Assembly (NCBI GenBank): GCA_900618425.1
Contig: UZAN01039923.1
Coordinates: 38,459-102,458 of the forward strand
Direction: 5' to 3'
Source: Echinostoma caproni
Lineage: Eukaryota; Platyhelminthes; Trematoda; Plagiorchiida; Echinostomatidae
DNA length: 64,000 nt
A program made the position numbers and the translations under genes. Position 1 is the first letter of the stretch, and every line of letters starts with the position of its first letter. The notes beneath the pieces were generated by a model that had not been told where the DNA came from, did not search any database, and saw only the letters and a list, made by a program, of their open reading frames with translations. Of the stretch, positions 51,790-62,700 are shown piece after piece.

Positions 51790-52085
51790 CCACCCGCAGC
51801 TTGGCCAAGCGCTTTCGAGAACACCACCCCAGCTAGTTTGGTTGCGGATTGACGATACCTGGGGGGACGGCGATTACGGCTCATTTGGTCGAAACTGAAC
51901 ATCGTGTCAGAATGAATCAAGCGGTCAGGCCCATCTACACGTTCACCGGGGTGAGATCGAAGCAGATCAAGCATCGCCTACTGTCAACAGTCGAAGCGAG
52001 TCGGTTGAACAACCCCCCTTTTATGCGTTCAAAAGCAGTCGGTCAGAGCTCTGGATTTACCATGACCAGGCACAAAGGCTAGAGT
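51790..52085 (+). mobile_element. Penelope-like GIY-YIG endonuclease C-terminal remnant inside an inverted repeat
   Basis: The plus strand reads LAKRFREHHPS, a stop, then TAITAHLVETEHRVRMNQAV, RPIYTF and LLSTVEA. These match the C-terminal half of the GIY-YIG domain as read in PLE-1 (IREHHPAWL ... SAVVSHLAET ... EAFRPLYK ... MLATAE). The LCxQK..V segment follows in degraded form. It starts exactly at the inner end of the left inverted arm. Confidence 0.7.
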
Positions 52086-52189
52086 GACATAAAGCCAGTT
52101 ATGAATTGAGTATCAATGCGTTTATACATTTGATTCATACGACAGCACAAATGACATTTGCCGAATGATTTGAACTCTCATACACCCCT

Positions 52190-52322
52190 TACTGTATCAT
52201 CCATAGTATCCATACACATGCATACGAACACAGACATTATTTATGCTTTTTCTATTTCCTTAAATTATGTGATTTCGTGACCTATAAAAGAGTGCTGTAT
52301 TTGGCTAGTAAATGAGGCACGG
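52190..52322 (-). repeat. Right arm of the long inverted repeat
   Basis: This is the reverse-complement partner of 51658-51789. The arms enclose 400 bp, of which about 300 bp is a Penelope endonuclease remnant. Together they form a 665-bp foldback structure within an intron of the cadherin-like gene. Confidence 0.9.
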
Positions 52323-53589
52323 AAAACGAACTTGTCTGCCAATTGAACTTCTTGAAAACTGTTTGTTGTAATTAAGTTATTCATTCATAAGTCTGATCTG
52401 CATATAGATAGCTGTCCTCGTCTGCNCTGCGTCTTTTTCATTAGTTTTAAAATGTAAGGTATGATTTATGCCAGTCAGACAGCATAGTTGATATGAACTA
52501 TGGCGCGCACTGACAGGTGTTGGAGTGAACGTTGTCTAGAACACAACTATGAACGTTCTCATCAGTCTGATAAGCAAATGCAGGTGTCATGGGGAGGAGG
52601 GGGGGGGTGACTCAATGGCCACCATCTACTGCATTGTTCGTCAGCTTTGGTCGTTTTTTACCATTTAGCATTGTCGTCATTAAAAATGACAGCACTTGTT
52701 ATTCAGAGAAGGAACAGTAATCCACGGACTATTGACAAGAGGAAAAGCTGCTCAAACAGGCTAAAAACAAATCATTTTTGTGAATACAGTGATGCAATAA
52801 AATATAAAATAAACATCCAACCAATATGCTCTACGATGGATGATTGTTTAAATAGAAAATAATGTTCTTGACTGCATATAAATGATACGTAGGAAGAAGA
52901 AAAGATAATAGACCCAACGTTATTCATCTCCCCTAAGGGCGTTACAATAGCAAGTTTCGAGTTGGTGCACCTAACTCAATGCTTTTACATGAAATGAGGT
53001 TTTTGTTGAAAAATAAATAGGAGGGAATGGCAACCACGTTTGTCTGTAGAGGTTCGCAGATTTTATTCAAGTTGTATTTTGTCATCCGGTGGCAGTCTTC
53101 TTTGATGTATACATATAAACATATTTGTGTATACAAACATAGATATTTGCTATTATCAAGGTCTGCGTTGGTTGTATGATAAATATTTTGAGGTTGCAGT
53201 AGAGATTAAAGGAAAACAACGCGGCATAGGTATGAGGAAATCTGCAGTGGATTCAAACTAGTTCATACTCGTCCAAGTGTTACTCCACTGAATCTTGCTA
53301 AGCCCGAATATGTTTACGAGAGATCTTCCCAAAATGGGAGATTTTAGGTAAATATCACTGCTAGATTTTATAAAAGACTAGCTTACCTATCCATCATTTA
53401 GTATCTGTTACTTGAATAACCTCAGATTCAGATTACTTCGCCTGAATGCTTTAAAAACGTTTTTTTCGTTTGTGTAAAATGTTCACCTATTTGCATGCTA
53501 TTGCACATTTCAAAACCGTACATATAAATGGCACTATCACATCATTGAATTCCAAGTATATGATTATCTGGTTTCATAAGATGACTCAC

Positions 53590-53724
53590 CAGAATCCCAT
53601 GGATCATTCAACTGGCTATCTATGCCAAACTGATCACTTTCAAGCACCTCATTTTGTTGTTCCAAAGCCGCCTTCTTCTTCGCTCGACGTTTGCAACAGC
53701 AGACGACAATTAGAATCACTGCCA
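53590..53724 (-). CDS. Internal exon: end of transmembrane helix and juxtamembrane cytoplasmic segment
   Basis: The 135-nt exon has acceptor CTATACAG (53727-53725) and donor GTGAGT (from 53589), with phase 1 on both sides. Joined to the exon at 58005-58237 it completes the helix (VAVILIVVCCC) and then gives a strongly basic stop-transfer stretch, KRRAKKK, followed by an acidic, glutamine-rich juxtamembrane region ending in NDPWDS. The positive-inside charge fixes the topology: EGF module outside, this segment in the cytosol. The cysteine cluster at the inner face of the helix could be palmitoylated, which is inference only. The opposite strand carries a longer open frame across this interval; I treat that as antisense shadow. 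Confidence 0.85.
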
Positions 53725-55299
53725 CTGTATAGGCATTGTGGAAAACAAAACAAGAATTCATGGGAAACTTTGTACGACCCATCCAAGGATCTCATTTTTG
53801 CGAGGATATCATCAAGGGATACTGGGTACAGAAAGATACTGACCAATAGTCTTACAAAGTTAAGGACTATGTGACTTCACAGATAGTTTTTGAATACCGC
53901 ATCAATATTTTTTGAATTGTCTGTTGCCTTGTGGTTGTGCTACAACAGCGAACGGTTTGATTTACTGAAAAGTAAATTTTAGCAGTAAAATACTGCAGGT
54001 GCTTTCGACTATGAGCAGCCTTTTGGACTGAACTCTAATTTTGTTTAAAAAGCGCTTCCTTTGGACTGCGCTCTCTGGTGGGTTTCTGCATCTTCAGTTG
54101 TGAAGCAAAAGATGACCTTTGTCTTCCTTCGATTTATCCTTCGGCTTTTATTGCTTCAAAAGTAGTTTTATTCAGTCAGCAAGATATTTTATGATTCATT
54201 TGTAATCACCACAATCTTGCAACCGCTGTGCTTGATAGAACACAACAATTTGATTTCCATTCACGTCCAAACTGAGTATTCGAGGATGATCGTGGAATCT
54301 TCAATTCACTCTGTGGCATTCTTCCTGTTTTATGGGTCCTCACTGTTGGTACTCAAGTGGAGAAAATATGTTATTTACTAGTAATATCACGGGAGTTATT
54401 GATCATGACTGGCAGATTCGAGTGCTCAGTATGCCTAGGACGAGATCGAAGAGATGTACAAAGAGGTTTTTACATTCAGTGTGTGCTGAAACGTGATCGG
54501 TGTACAGTCAGTCACTAATGATACTGTAGAGTTTTCGATCAGTATGCTTGATATCCCTTTTAGTTAGAATAGTAAGAATTTTTGATTCATAAAACCCAGT
54601 ATGCAGTTAAAATTAAACAGCCTTACACTTTTTTTCAAGGATTTTCCGGGTCAAATGGCATGGCAACAAAAATAATTAATTTCGATTGCCAACAACCCTT
54701 AAGTGGTTTCTAGGTTATTGGCTCCTAGGTTTTAAACAGTTATATAACTAGAGCCAAATTAGGAGACAAATCCAACTTCTACTTTAACGTTATACACTGT
54801 ATGGAATGCTGGAATTGGCAAATATTAAAACTTCTATAAGCACACTTGAAGTGAGCTCAAAATTATCGAATTCAGCCCCACAAGATCTTAGGGTTTTATA
54901 GAAGATTAGCTGGGTGTCATGATGCCACATATGATAATACTTATATTACTACAAACGTATTAAATTGATGATTGTGTATTCCTCCGACTGTCAACCTACA
55001 AACGTCCGTCCTAGCTTGATAATTTGATTCCTCTACCCAAGCCTTCTTTGGTATGCACATCATTGTTTTATGGGAGAGCAAAATCCTGCAAATCTTTTGA
55101 TGATCCAGTAGATGGTCATCGTTTGAAATAACTAGCATATCTACGTAGTAAAAGCTTGTAGAGAAGTTAATCCAAATACCTCCGAATGTCGTTTATTGAT
55201 ATGTCCACTGACTAGGTTCATCCCCGATGAAAATCATTATTGATAGAATCATTGTACAGGGGAACTAAACCTGAAGCAGTGGATCCTCAATGTTACTGC

Positions 55300-55690
55300 A
55301 GCCTTACGTCAAATTCAAATTCGATTTTTTTGTTATAGGTATATTAAAAAAGAGATGGTTATTGAATCCCATAGAATCGATATTTGTAGCATAAACGTCG
55401 TCATTGAAGCTGCTTAAAACTTGACTAGGTCGCTCGAACTTTGGAAGTACCGATCATTATCTCCTTTACTGTGCAACTACCATTGGGCACGCAGCTACTT
55501 AAAAACGATAAGCTGTCAACTTCATCTAATTCCTGACCGTTTAGTTTCATAACAGAACTCGGCGACACCTACTCTTGCAGCATCACTTTAAACTTTGCAG
55601 GTGCAAAGCGCATACCGAATGGAGCAACAGTACTTGTCAGTCTGTCAAGTACACCCGGAACATAAGTTGTCTCAAGCAGACATTTTCGAT
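55300..55690 (-). mobile_element. RTE-clade non-LTR retrotransposon remnant (RT C-terminal region)
   Basis: The minus strand from about 55640 reads APFGMRFAPAKFKVMLQE, a stop, LNGQELDEVDSLSFLSSCVP, then TVKEIMIGTSKVRAT. This matches the block GMRFAPSKCKVLLQDW ... L....VVD.FTYLGSC.....G....E...RI.KAR.A that I know from trematode RTE elements. Stops interrupt it at the end of each short block. It sits in an intron of the minus-strand cadherin-like gene, in the same orientation as that gene. Confidence 0.65.
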
Positions 55691-58004
55691 ACAGCACTCG
55701 AATCACGTAGCTTATTCTCAGCTATTCAATAAGGTGCTCCAGTGTTTTACTAATGACCAATTTTAAAAGGAATAGCGAAAGTTGTAATCTATGATAAACA
55801 AAACCTCAGTACCTGAAATATACGAGTACAATGATCTTAAAAATCTACATCCCTGTGTGAATTTCTTTTTTATGGGAACGGAACTTATAGGGCCTTGTGG
55901 TTAACTGAATGACAAACTCGTTTTACGTCATGAATCTAAGTAATATTTGGTCGACGAAATTTATAGCGTAACTCGATGAACTTACTCAACGATACAACCG
56001 CCAGCTGTCAGAATCCAGCCTATTTACTACTAAGGCATCAGACGCCGAAGCATAACGGAGGCTNACTTAAGTGAAAATTGGGAACAAACTTCTCCCTTGG
56101 TGGATTTTACAGTAATTGTTAGATCCCTCTTTGTAAATTGAAACGAAAAGTGACGCTCCCTAAAATGGTTGAATACACTCATGTGACCACATATTATGCG
56201 GTATTAATGTATTAGAAGGAGCGAATTACACCAGGTTCTAATGTTTTTCTCCTTTCATAGTTCAAATACAAGCCCGTATTTCTGCTTTTGTAGACTAATC
56301 ACACTACGCAGCTCACTGACTTTCAGCTTCAAAGAAGGAGATAGTTGACCAAGTGCTAAGCCAGTATAGTTGTTTGTTGAATTACTTTCCCCAGCAGTCT
56401 TGCCGTTGTTCTCTATTGTGTTTAGTCCCAGGTGCGCTGTGTGTGCTTAAAGACTGATGTTTGACCTAGTCCCTGGTGGACTGACCAATCATCAAAATCC
56501 TTCAGCAAATGATCCACATTCCCGACTTTGCGAATGACAATTCCAGATTAACAATTTTGGAGGTAAAACTCTATGCTCGGACCAATGTTGATCCGACTGA
56601 GGATATGTCACACTCACTGACCGGTAGAGACTTCATGACGGGATTTACAAAACATCTCCTGAAGATACATTTATTATTTATAGATCATCAAATTGACTGC
56701 CAATGTTAAAATCCAGAACGCTGTAGCTCCTACCGAACTGTAAAAGGTTACGCGTAACAAAGTGTGTAATGGTTTTATAATGAAGATCGATTTTGGTGTT
56801 TAATTTTTTGATTGTCTTAACCCCTTTTTAGAAACACCGAGCGATGTTTAAGACGAGTTCGGCCTGGGCTATTCAATTCATCTCTTTGAGCTTCCTGTCT
56901 AGAGACTTGCACTGCAAAGCGGGTAAACCTTCAAATTGTTTTTTGCCTTTTAGCGGTCATGGAAGATTAAATATCAAGGGTCTCAAAATATTTTGGTTTG
57001 AAGAAATAGTACACCCTTAGATGAAAAAGAAAATGGAGCTTGTTTTAGAAAAGAGGCTGTACTGTTTTGCTAAACTTCAGAAACTAATGACGGATAAAAG
57101 CAATGTTAAAGAATTCCCTAGTTCAACGTTATACGATTTATTTGTGTTCATTCCTGGCAGTTGAAAGTTACTGACACACTCGACCAAACATTAGGAGGGA
57201 AATTACTATTGTCTTCTGGTGCATTTGATATACTTGACACCAGAACGCTTTGTTCTTTAAGTTTTATTTTTCCCTGCAGTGGACAAAGACGGAAGCGTAC
57301 AGATGGTCATCTTGTGTTATTTTACAAAAACCTGAATTAAATAACGTTTTGGATCCACAATTTTAAGAAATCTGTATCCCACCTTGATCAAACTTAAAAT
57401 ACGTTTTCTAGAAAGTACATGCATTAATCGCAGTTTTCAAGTAAAACGACTCAAGCAGACCTGGGATTCTCATGTGTTTTCTCGACACAGCAACATATAA
57501 ACTACGTCGGAATTCGTTTATCTAAGGAGCCCATCAGGATTTCGGTACACGACTGTTTGTGTTTGTTAATGCAATCTTTTGCCTTTGGCTACACGAGGCA
57601 GATGGCCAACTCTATGAATGCCTGAATGTACGGACACACATGTTCCCTTCCATTGGTCGTCACTCATAAATACCAAATGAAAAGTACAAGTTGTGTTGGG
57701 ATAATCGCCTAGCTGATATCCCAAATGCACGTTCTGACTGTTATCGATCAAAGAGTGATGGCCGAATTTGATTTTAAGTTTTCATGTCAGTTTCATTGAT
57801 GTGCTTAATTTAGCTTACATTTGTGCCAGGTTGCTTCACTTGTGGTTGATTGTTCTCAGCCCAAACATCGCACGCACTGTAAACGGAGCCGTATACCGTG
57901 GAACGCAGCTCCTCTTGACTCCCTTATCAGTTGATTTAATTTAATCGACCGTAACTAGGTCAATAATGGTAAATGGTATTATATATTGCATATGAATAAC
58001 TTAC

Positions 58005-58237
58005 CAATGAGTAAGATGAGTAGAATGATCAATAGAATCCAATACCAGCTCAACTCGGCCGTGGAAACATCAGGCTGGGAGCACAGTGTACCTGTCCAGC
58101 CGGGATCGCAAATGCATGTAAAGTTACTCCCTGCAGTCACATTCACAGTGCTACATGTCCCATGAATACAAGGATTTGGTGTGCAGAATTGTGAGACACA
58201 CTTCCCGGTACCATCGGGTTTCGTTCCGTTTTGACAC
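58005..58237 (-). CDS. Internal exon: EGF-like domain plus first half of a transmembrane helix (cadherin-like receptor)
   Basis: This is the most 5' exon I can recognise of a membrane-protein gene on the minus strand. The 233-nt exon starts after a CTCAG acceptor (58240-58238), completing a codon with one base, and ends at a GTAAG donor (58004) one base into a codon. It encodes an EGF-like module: cysteines in the pattern CTPNPC, HGTC, then FTCICDPGWTGTLC. A short linker (SQPDVSTAEL) follows, then the start of a hydrophobic helix, WYWILLIILLILLI, which the next exon completes. An EGF module immediately before the membrane is the usual layout of invertebrate classical-type cadherins, and is also seen in Fat-like cadherins and other receptors. 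Coding status is well supported by the joined helix. Family identity is inferred. Confidence 0.85.
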
Positions 58238-59401
58238 CTGAGCATAACAGAAGAGTGTGTATGGATTTCGGTTGATTGAGTTGAAGCAACCTCGAGAAGC
58301 AATTAAGCAGTAGAATGCGTAAGCCCAATGGCCGAATCATCATGGCTAAAGATAGCTTAAATAGTAGCAGTAAACTGCTTTTCTTTTATGCGCAATCAGT
58401 ACAATCCCAAGGGAGTACAGCACAATATCGAAAGGTTCCCCCATAGATGATTTTCATACAATATATGGGGTTAAAGTGACGGAATTAAAAACCCTTTTCT
58501 AATGTATACTAAAGGGAGAAAAACGTAGATCTTTGCATAATCAACAATCGTATATCTGGTCACACTAAATCTCATAACAGATAACCTAAATGCGGTCATT
58601 TTTTCGTATATACGGAGAGAAAGAAAATCGCCAACGACATAGATCAGAACATTAGTTGCGTGGCTGTGATTTGCAAGTACGAAGCAACATTTCAACGACC
58701 ATCCTTCCCTCCGCACCATCAATCATTTTCATTTAACCTATATAGTGTTGTCGTATCGGTCTAGAATCAATACAAACGAGTTTGTTTATTGTTTCATTTT
58801 TGGCTTATCAATGGATACATTGACCATATTCCTTGAGAATTTCACAAAAAATCAGAATCAATGTATTCAAATTTTTCCTGAGAGCAACAAGAAACATTAT
58901 AATCACAGCGACGCAGTTGGTCAAGGGATTATATTCCCTTACCTCTGTAGAGATAATACAACCTTTGAGATTATATTCAATACAGAACCATGGAATTGAA
59001 AGATACTCAATTTATATGTATCAAATACTATAGAAATCAAGGCAACCAGGTCGTCCATTTCCCAGTCCATGACGAGAATCCTCTACCTCAAGGGGTTATG
59101 GTGTTAAATCACTGATCTAAAACTGACAACTGAAATGCTGGGATGAATATTTTGCCGTCACAGCGTGCCACATTTCGAACGCTTTCCGACTCGATTTCAC
59201 CCTAGTGCACAATCTGTTGGATCCTGCAACGGGAGACTTGGTGACACTGGTATATCCCACTTTGTTTTAATAGTGGAACCACACAAAAAACGGAATATGT
59301 TTATCCTCTTGGTGGCAATTATCATGCTTGATCATGGGACGATTTAACTCAATTTGAGAAACTTAAGAACAAGATTCTCAATGTTTAAAACTGGTAAACT
59401 T

Positions 59402-59497
59402 AAACTTTGAACAATGTTATCTACTGTTTTCAAGTGAGTAATGGAGGATTTGCTTCATTACTCACTTGAAATCAGTAGTCAGATAGTGAAAGTTTCA
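59402..59497. repeat. Imperfect hairpin (inverted repeat)
   Basis: Left arm 59402-59443 and right arm 59456-59497 are reverse complements with few mismatches. The inner 15 bp (TTCAAGTGAGTAATG / CATTACTCACTTGAA) pair perfectly around a 12-nt loop, GAGGATTTGCTT. No coding sequence overlaps it. Confidence 0.75.
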
Positions 59498-59617
59498 AAC
59501 CGAGTCGTAACCTTGAAGGTTAGTGCTGAGATGAGCGGGGTCAGTGGCCCGCACCAAGCTGGCAAAGATGACTTGTGCTATGTCGTATAAATGGAAAATG
59601 AAGAACAGACTGATCAG

Positions 59618-59690
59618 GTGCACGGTGGCCGAGTGGGTAGTACGCTTGCGTTCTGCATTGAGGTCCGGGGTCCGATCCCCAGTTGGGTCG
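59618..59690 (+). mobile_element. tRNA-headed SINE-like unit (family D)
   Basis: The plus strand reads GCACGGTGGCCGAGTGGGTA (good A-box) and GGGGTCCGATCCCC (B-box in a perfect T-arm stem). The 5' and 3' ends do not pair as an acceptor stem. It lies 120 bp after the hairpin at 59402-59497. I see no second copy of it in the window. Confidence 0.5.
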
Positions 59691-59700
59691 ATAGATTCAC

Positions 59701-62700
59701 AAGGCTGATGAGACCGAACCAGGTCAAAACAGCTATCTAGTGTTTCCCAGCTTTCCAGTTCACGCTTTATTTGCTATATACACGACGAATTCGACTTTGA
59801 TGTTTATCTACTGTGTTAAACTCTCCAGCAACTGGGAATAAATAGGTGAACGTGGCAATCATAAGATTATAACCAACGGTCCCTCATTTTTGGGTCGGAA
59901 TAGCTTGTTTTGTGATATGAATCCAGACCAATCACTTGAACAGACTGCTTGAAATAGTAGATCATGTTTTCAACAGGAATATATATTTTCTGAAGAAAAC
60001 GGAAGAATCACTGTAAGGATGAAAACTTATTAGCTTTACTCCCGGTATTTAATCTTTTTTTACGCACAAAAAGCAAATTGATCGAGATTAGCGCTTTGGA
60101 GTAATCAATATTGCAGACATTTGGTTACTATCAAAAGCGTTTTGTCCATTATGAGATGCAAGCAATTGCCATGTCACAGTCCCTTACTAAACTGTAAACA
60201 GAAAACAGATGGTTATCGGTGAAAGATTCAGTTGTGTGAGAAGAAAACAGCGTCAACTTTAGCTCATGCTTTTTTAAACGGCCACGGAATTTTATTTACT
60301 CCATCATCATCAAACAGTGATGGATATTTGTATTCCTCCTAGTCGCTTTATCTAGTTTCTGTCGCGTTCAAAATGCATAACCATTTAGGAAATTTACGAA
60401 TCTCTCAATCACTGTAATCCACACAAGATCCCAATACACAGATATCAGTTGTTTTGAATAGAAATTTTAAAGTTGTCCTCCGTTCAAAAATTGAAAGTCA
60501 TAAAAAAGGTACATGCACATCTTAGATCGTGAAACGATAAATTCTCAATGACGGAATTTCATACGTATTTTTTGGAGAACGCATTCGCGAGCATTCATTC
60601 AGAATCGGACTCATTACTTAGCACCGCATAGTTTGATGATCCTAACCGGTCTTGACAAAACAATAGAAATATTTTGGGAAACATGGATTTAATATAACAG
60701 TTTGTCTGTCTTATGGGAGTATTAGCATCGAACACAAACTTGATCGTTTCAAACCCCTCAAAACCACCATGCAAAAATGAATTTCTTAGTAGCCAACTGA
60801 CTCAAAATGAGCCACTACTAAAAAACCACACGTAACCCATAGCCACTGTTTTAAGACGCAGCAGTCTACGAAATTGAAAGAGTGAACTGCTCATCCAGAG
60901 AGTTAACACGATGACGAAGTAACACTAAAGAGTAACATTTGGGTTCAGAGACGATACGGTAAGTTATGAGAAAACTGGAAGAGACAGTTACAGATTTAGA
61001 CCTTTAAATATGATATCAAAAGCAGTATGATCCAAATATCCAAACCTCCACTAGGCTGACAGAAACGGAGCGATACTTATAAGCATTCCTCCTCCATTCC
61101 GAGAACGATCGAAGCCAATATGCAATTTTGTCGTGTGTAGTACTTTGAAGACATTGAAAACAACTGTTTCTAAATAACGCATAAAAAACAATAATAGTTC
61201 ACATCTTGTCCAGATTCACTTGCGAAAATTGTAGGTTCATTGTTTACCGAATTAACGTGACTAAGCAGAATTTTGCTGGAACATGAAATGAGTTGCGTTC
61301 AACCATCTCGGATTCGCACAGTCAATAAACTTACTCGTTTGTTTGAGCAATTTCTATTCGACGTACATTATCAAGTCAGTTCGGGTGACTTAATTTAGAA
61401 CTGACTAAATGTTAATACTTGCCGAAAGCATACAAATCATACTACGGCGCCAAAGGAAAGTACTGTGTGCCCGATTAGTATGCTTTGCTGACCAGCATTC
61501 GCCAGTTCAAGGCGACTAGCCACATTTTACTAAATTTTCATAAATATTCTATTTTGGTAGAAGGAGCCATTCGGTATACAGCAAAATAATAATGTACTGT
61601 TGAAGGTTTGTACCTTTTGTTCAAATTTACTTCATAAAATCAAATATTTGGTAAAATATCGAACAATGGAGAAATAGTCCAGAATATGAGTTTAAACATT
61701 GACTGAATTTAGCTTATTACATTGAATATCACATTTAATCCGCGGGACGCGTTCTCTAGTCGTCTTTATCGGTGAATGTATCTCAGTGATCATCCGTGTT
61801 GCCGAAAACCTGAGAGGCTGGAACCACCATAATGGATAGGCACAACATGACCAAACAGGATCTAAGTCGACTTGAGAGACCACACGGATTTATTACTGTG
61901 AATTCACGTTCCAATAGTGTGGCTATTTTGCTTTCCGACGGCTACGAAAACAGAGACAGAACTCAGTACACCCACGGAGACCATTTTTAAGGATTTTCAA
62001 ACCCACTTCACGTCGCACAAGCTCCCAATCCCCATAAATGAGCATATGTATAGCTGTGGCTCTGTAACTATTGTTGTTATTGTTGCTGTCTGATCCCACT
62101 TTTTACCGAAGGTGAGCAGATTTGCTTGTGGTGCTGTCTGAAATGCTATTCATTGGTTCAATGAAATGAACCGTATAAGAACTCAATGTGATGGGTATTG
62201 TTGTCACACTAACGGGAGAGTAGGTGTCCAATTTCAAAGCATGACAGCGGCTCGCTTAAAGAGCACATTGCATGCATGCGTCCTAAATTAAAAAGTAATC
62301 AAGTAATTCACTTCAAAACCTCAGTGTGAAAAGCATTCGAAACATCTAAATTGATGAGAATGTTTATCTCATAAGGAACGCCAAACTTTTGAAGACCAGA
62401 TTTAATGCAGGTTGCAAATCAGAAATTATTTTCAATTTATCTGCCATAGACACGGACACGAGATCAGCTTGCCGTTGCCCGAGAAGAATTCGAAACAAAC
62501 ATTTCGACTGTGTTTGCAATATGGCCATTAAAAAAATGGTTACTTTCAACTTCATTAGCAGATAAAGTGCCCTGTATGCAATGTGGACGTGGACGTTAAA
62601 CCAATAGTGCGATCCTCCTCGGGGTCGATAGGATTTCCTTGGTGACAATGTACACAAAACTTTTAAAAGTCAACTCTTCTGTGTTTTCTATGAAATAATC

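Larger units (their letters stand above)
44800..58004 (-). other. Introns of the cadherin-like gene
   Basis: The introns are about 4.0 kb (44800-48841), 4.6 kb (48944-53589) and 4.3 kb (53725-58004), all phase 1. The middle one contains the inverted-repeat/Penelope structure at 51658-52322. The upstream one contains an RTE remnant at about 55300-55690. Apart from these and the candidate 51-nt cassette I see no conserved element in them. Confidence 0.7.

Noticed and set aside
53470..53874. 134-codon plus-strand open frame
   Set aside because: It lies antisense over the exon at 53590-53724, whose frame, splice sites and transmembrane continuation are far better supported.
55575..55766. Plus-strand open frame over the RTE remnant
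   Set aside because: Explained by the opposite strand, which carries the recognisable RTE motifs.
62364..62657. 97-codon minus-strand frame as a retroelement RT
   Set aside because: A faint LDVSNAF-like string exists in a neighbouring frame downstream, but no block order or catalytic box could be found.
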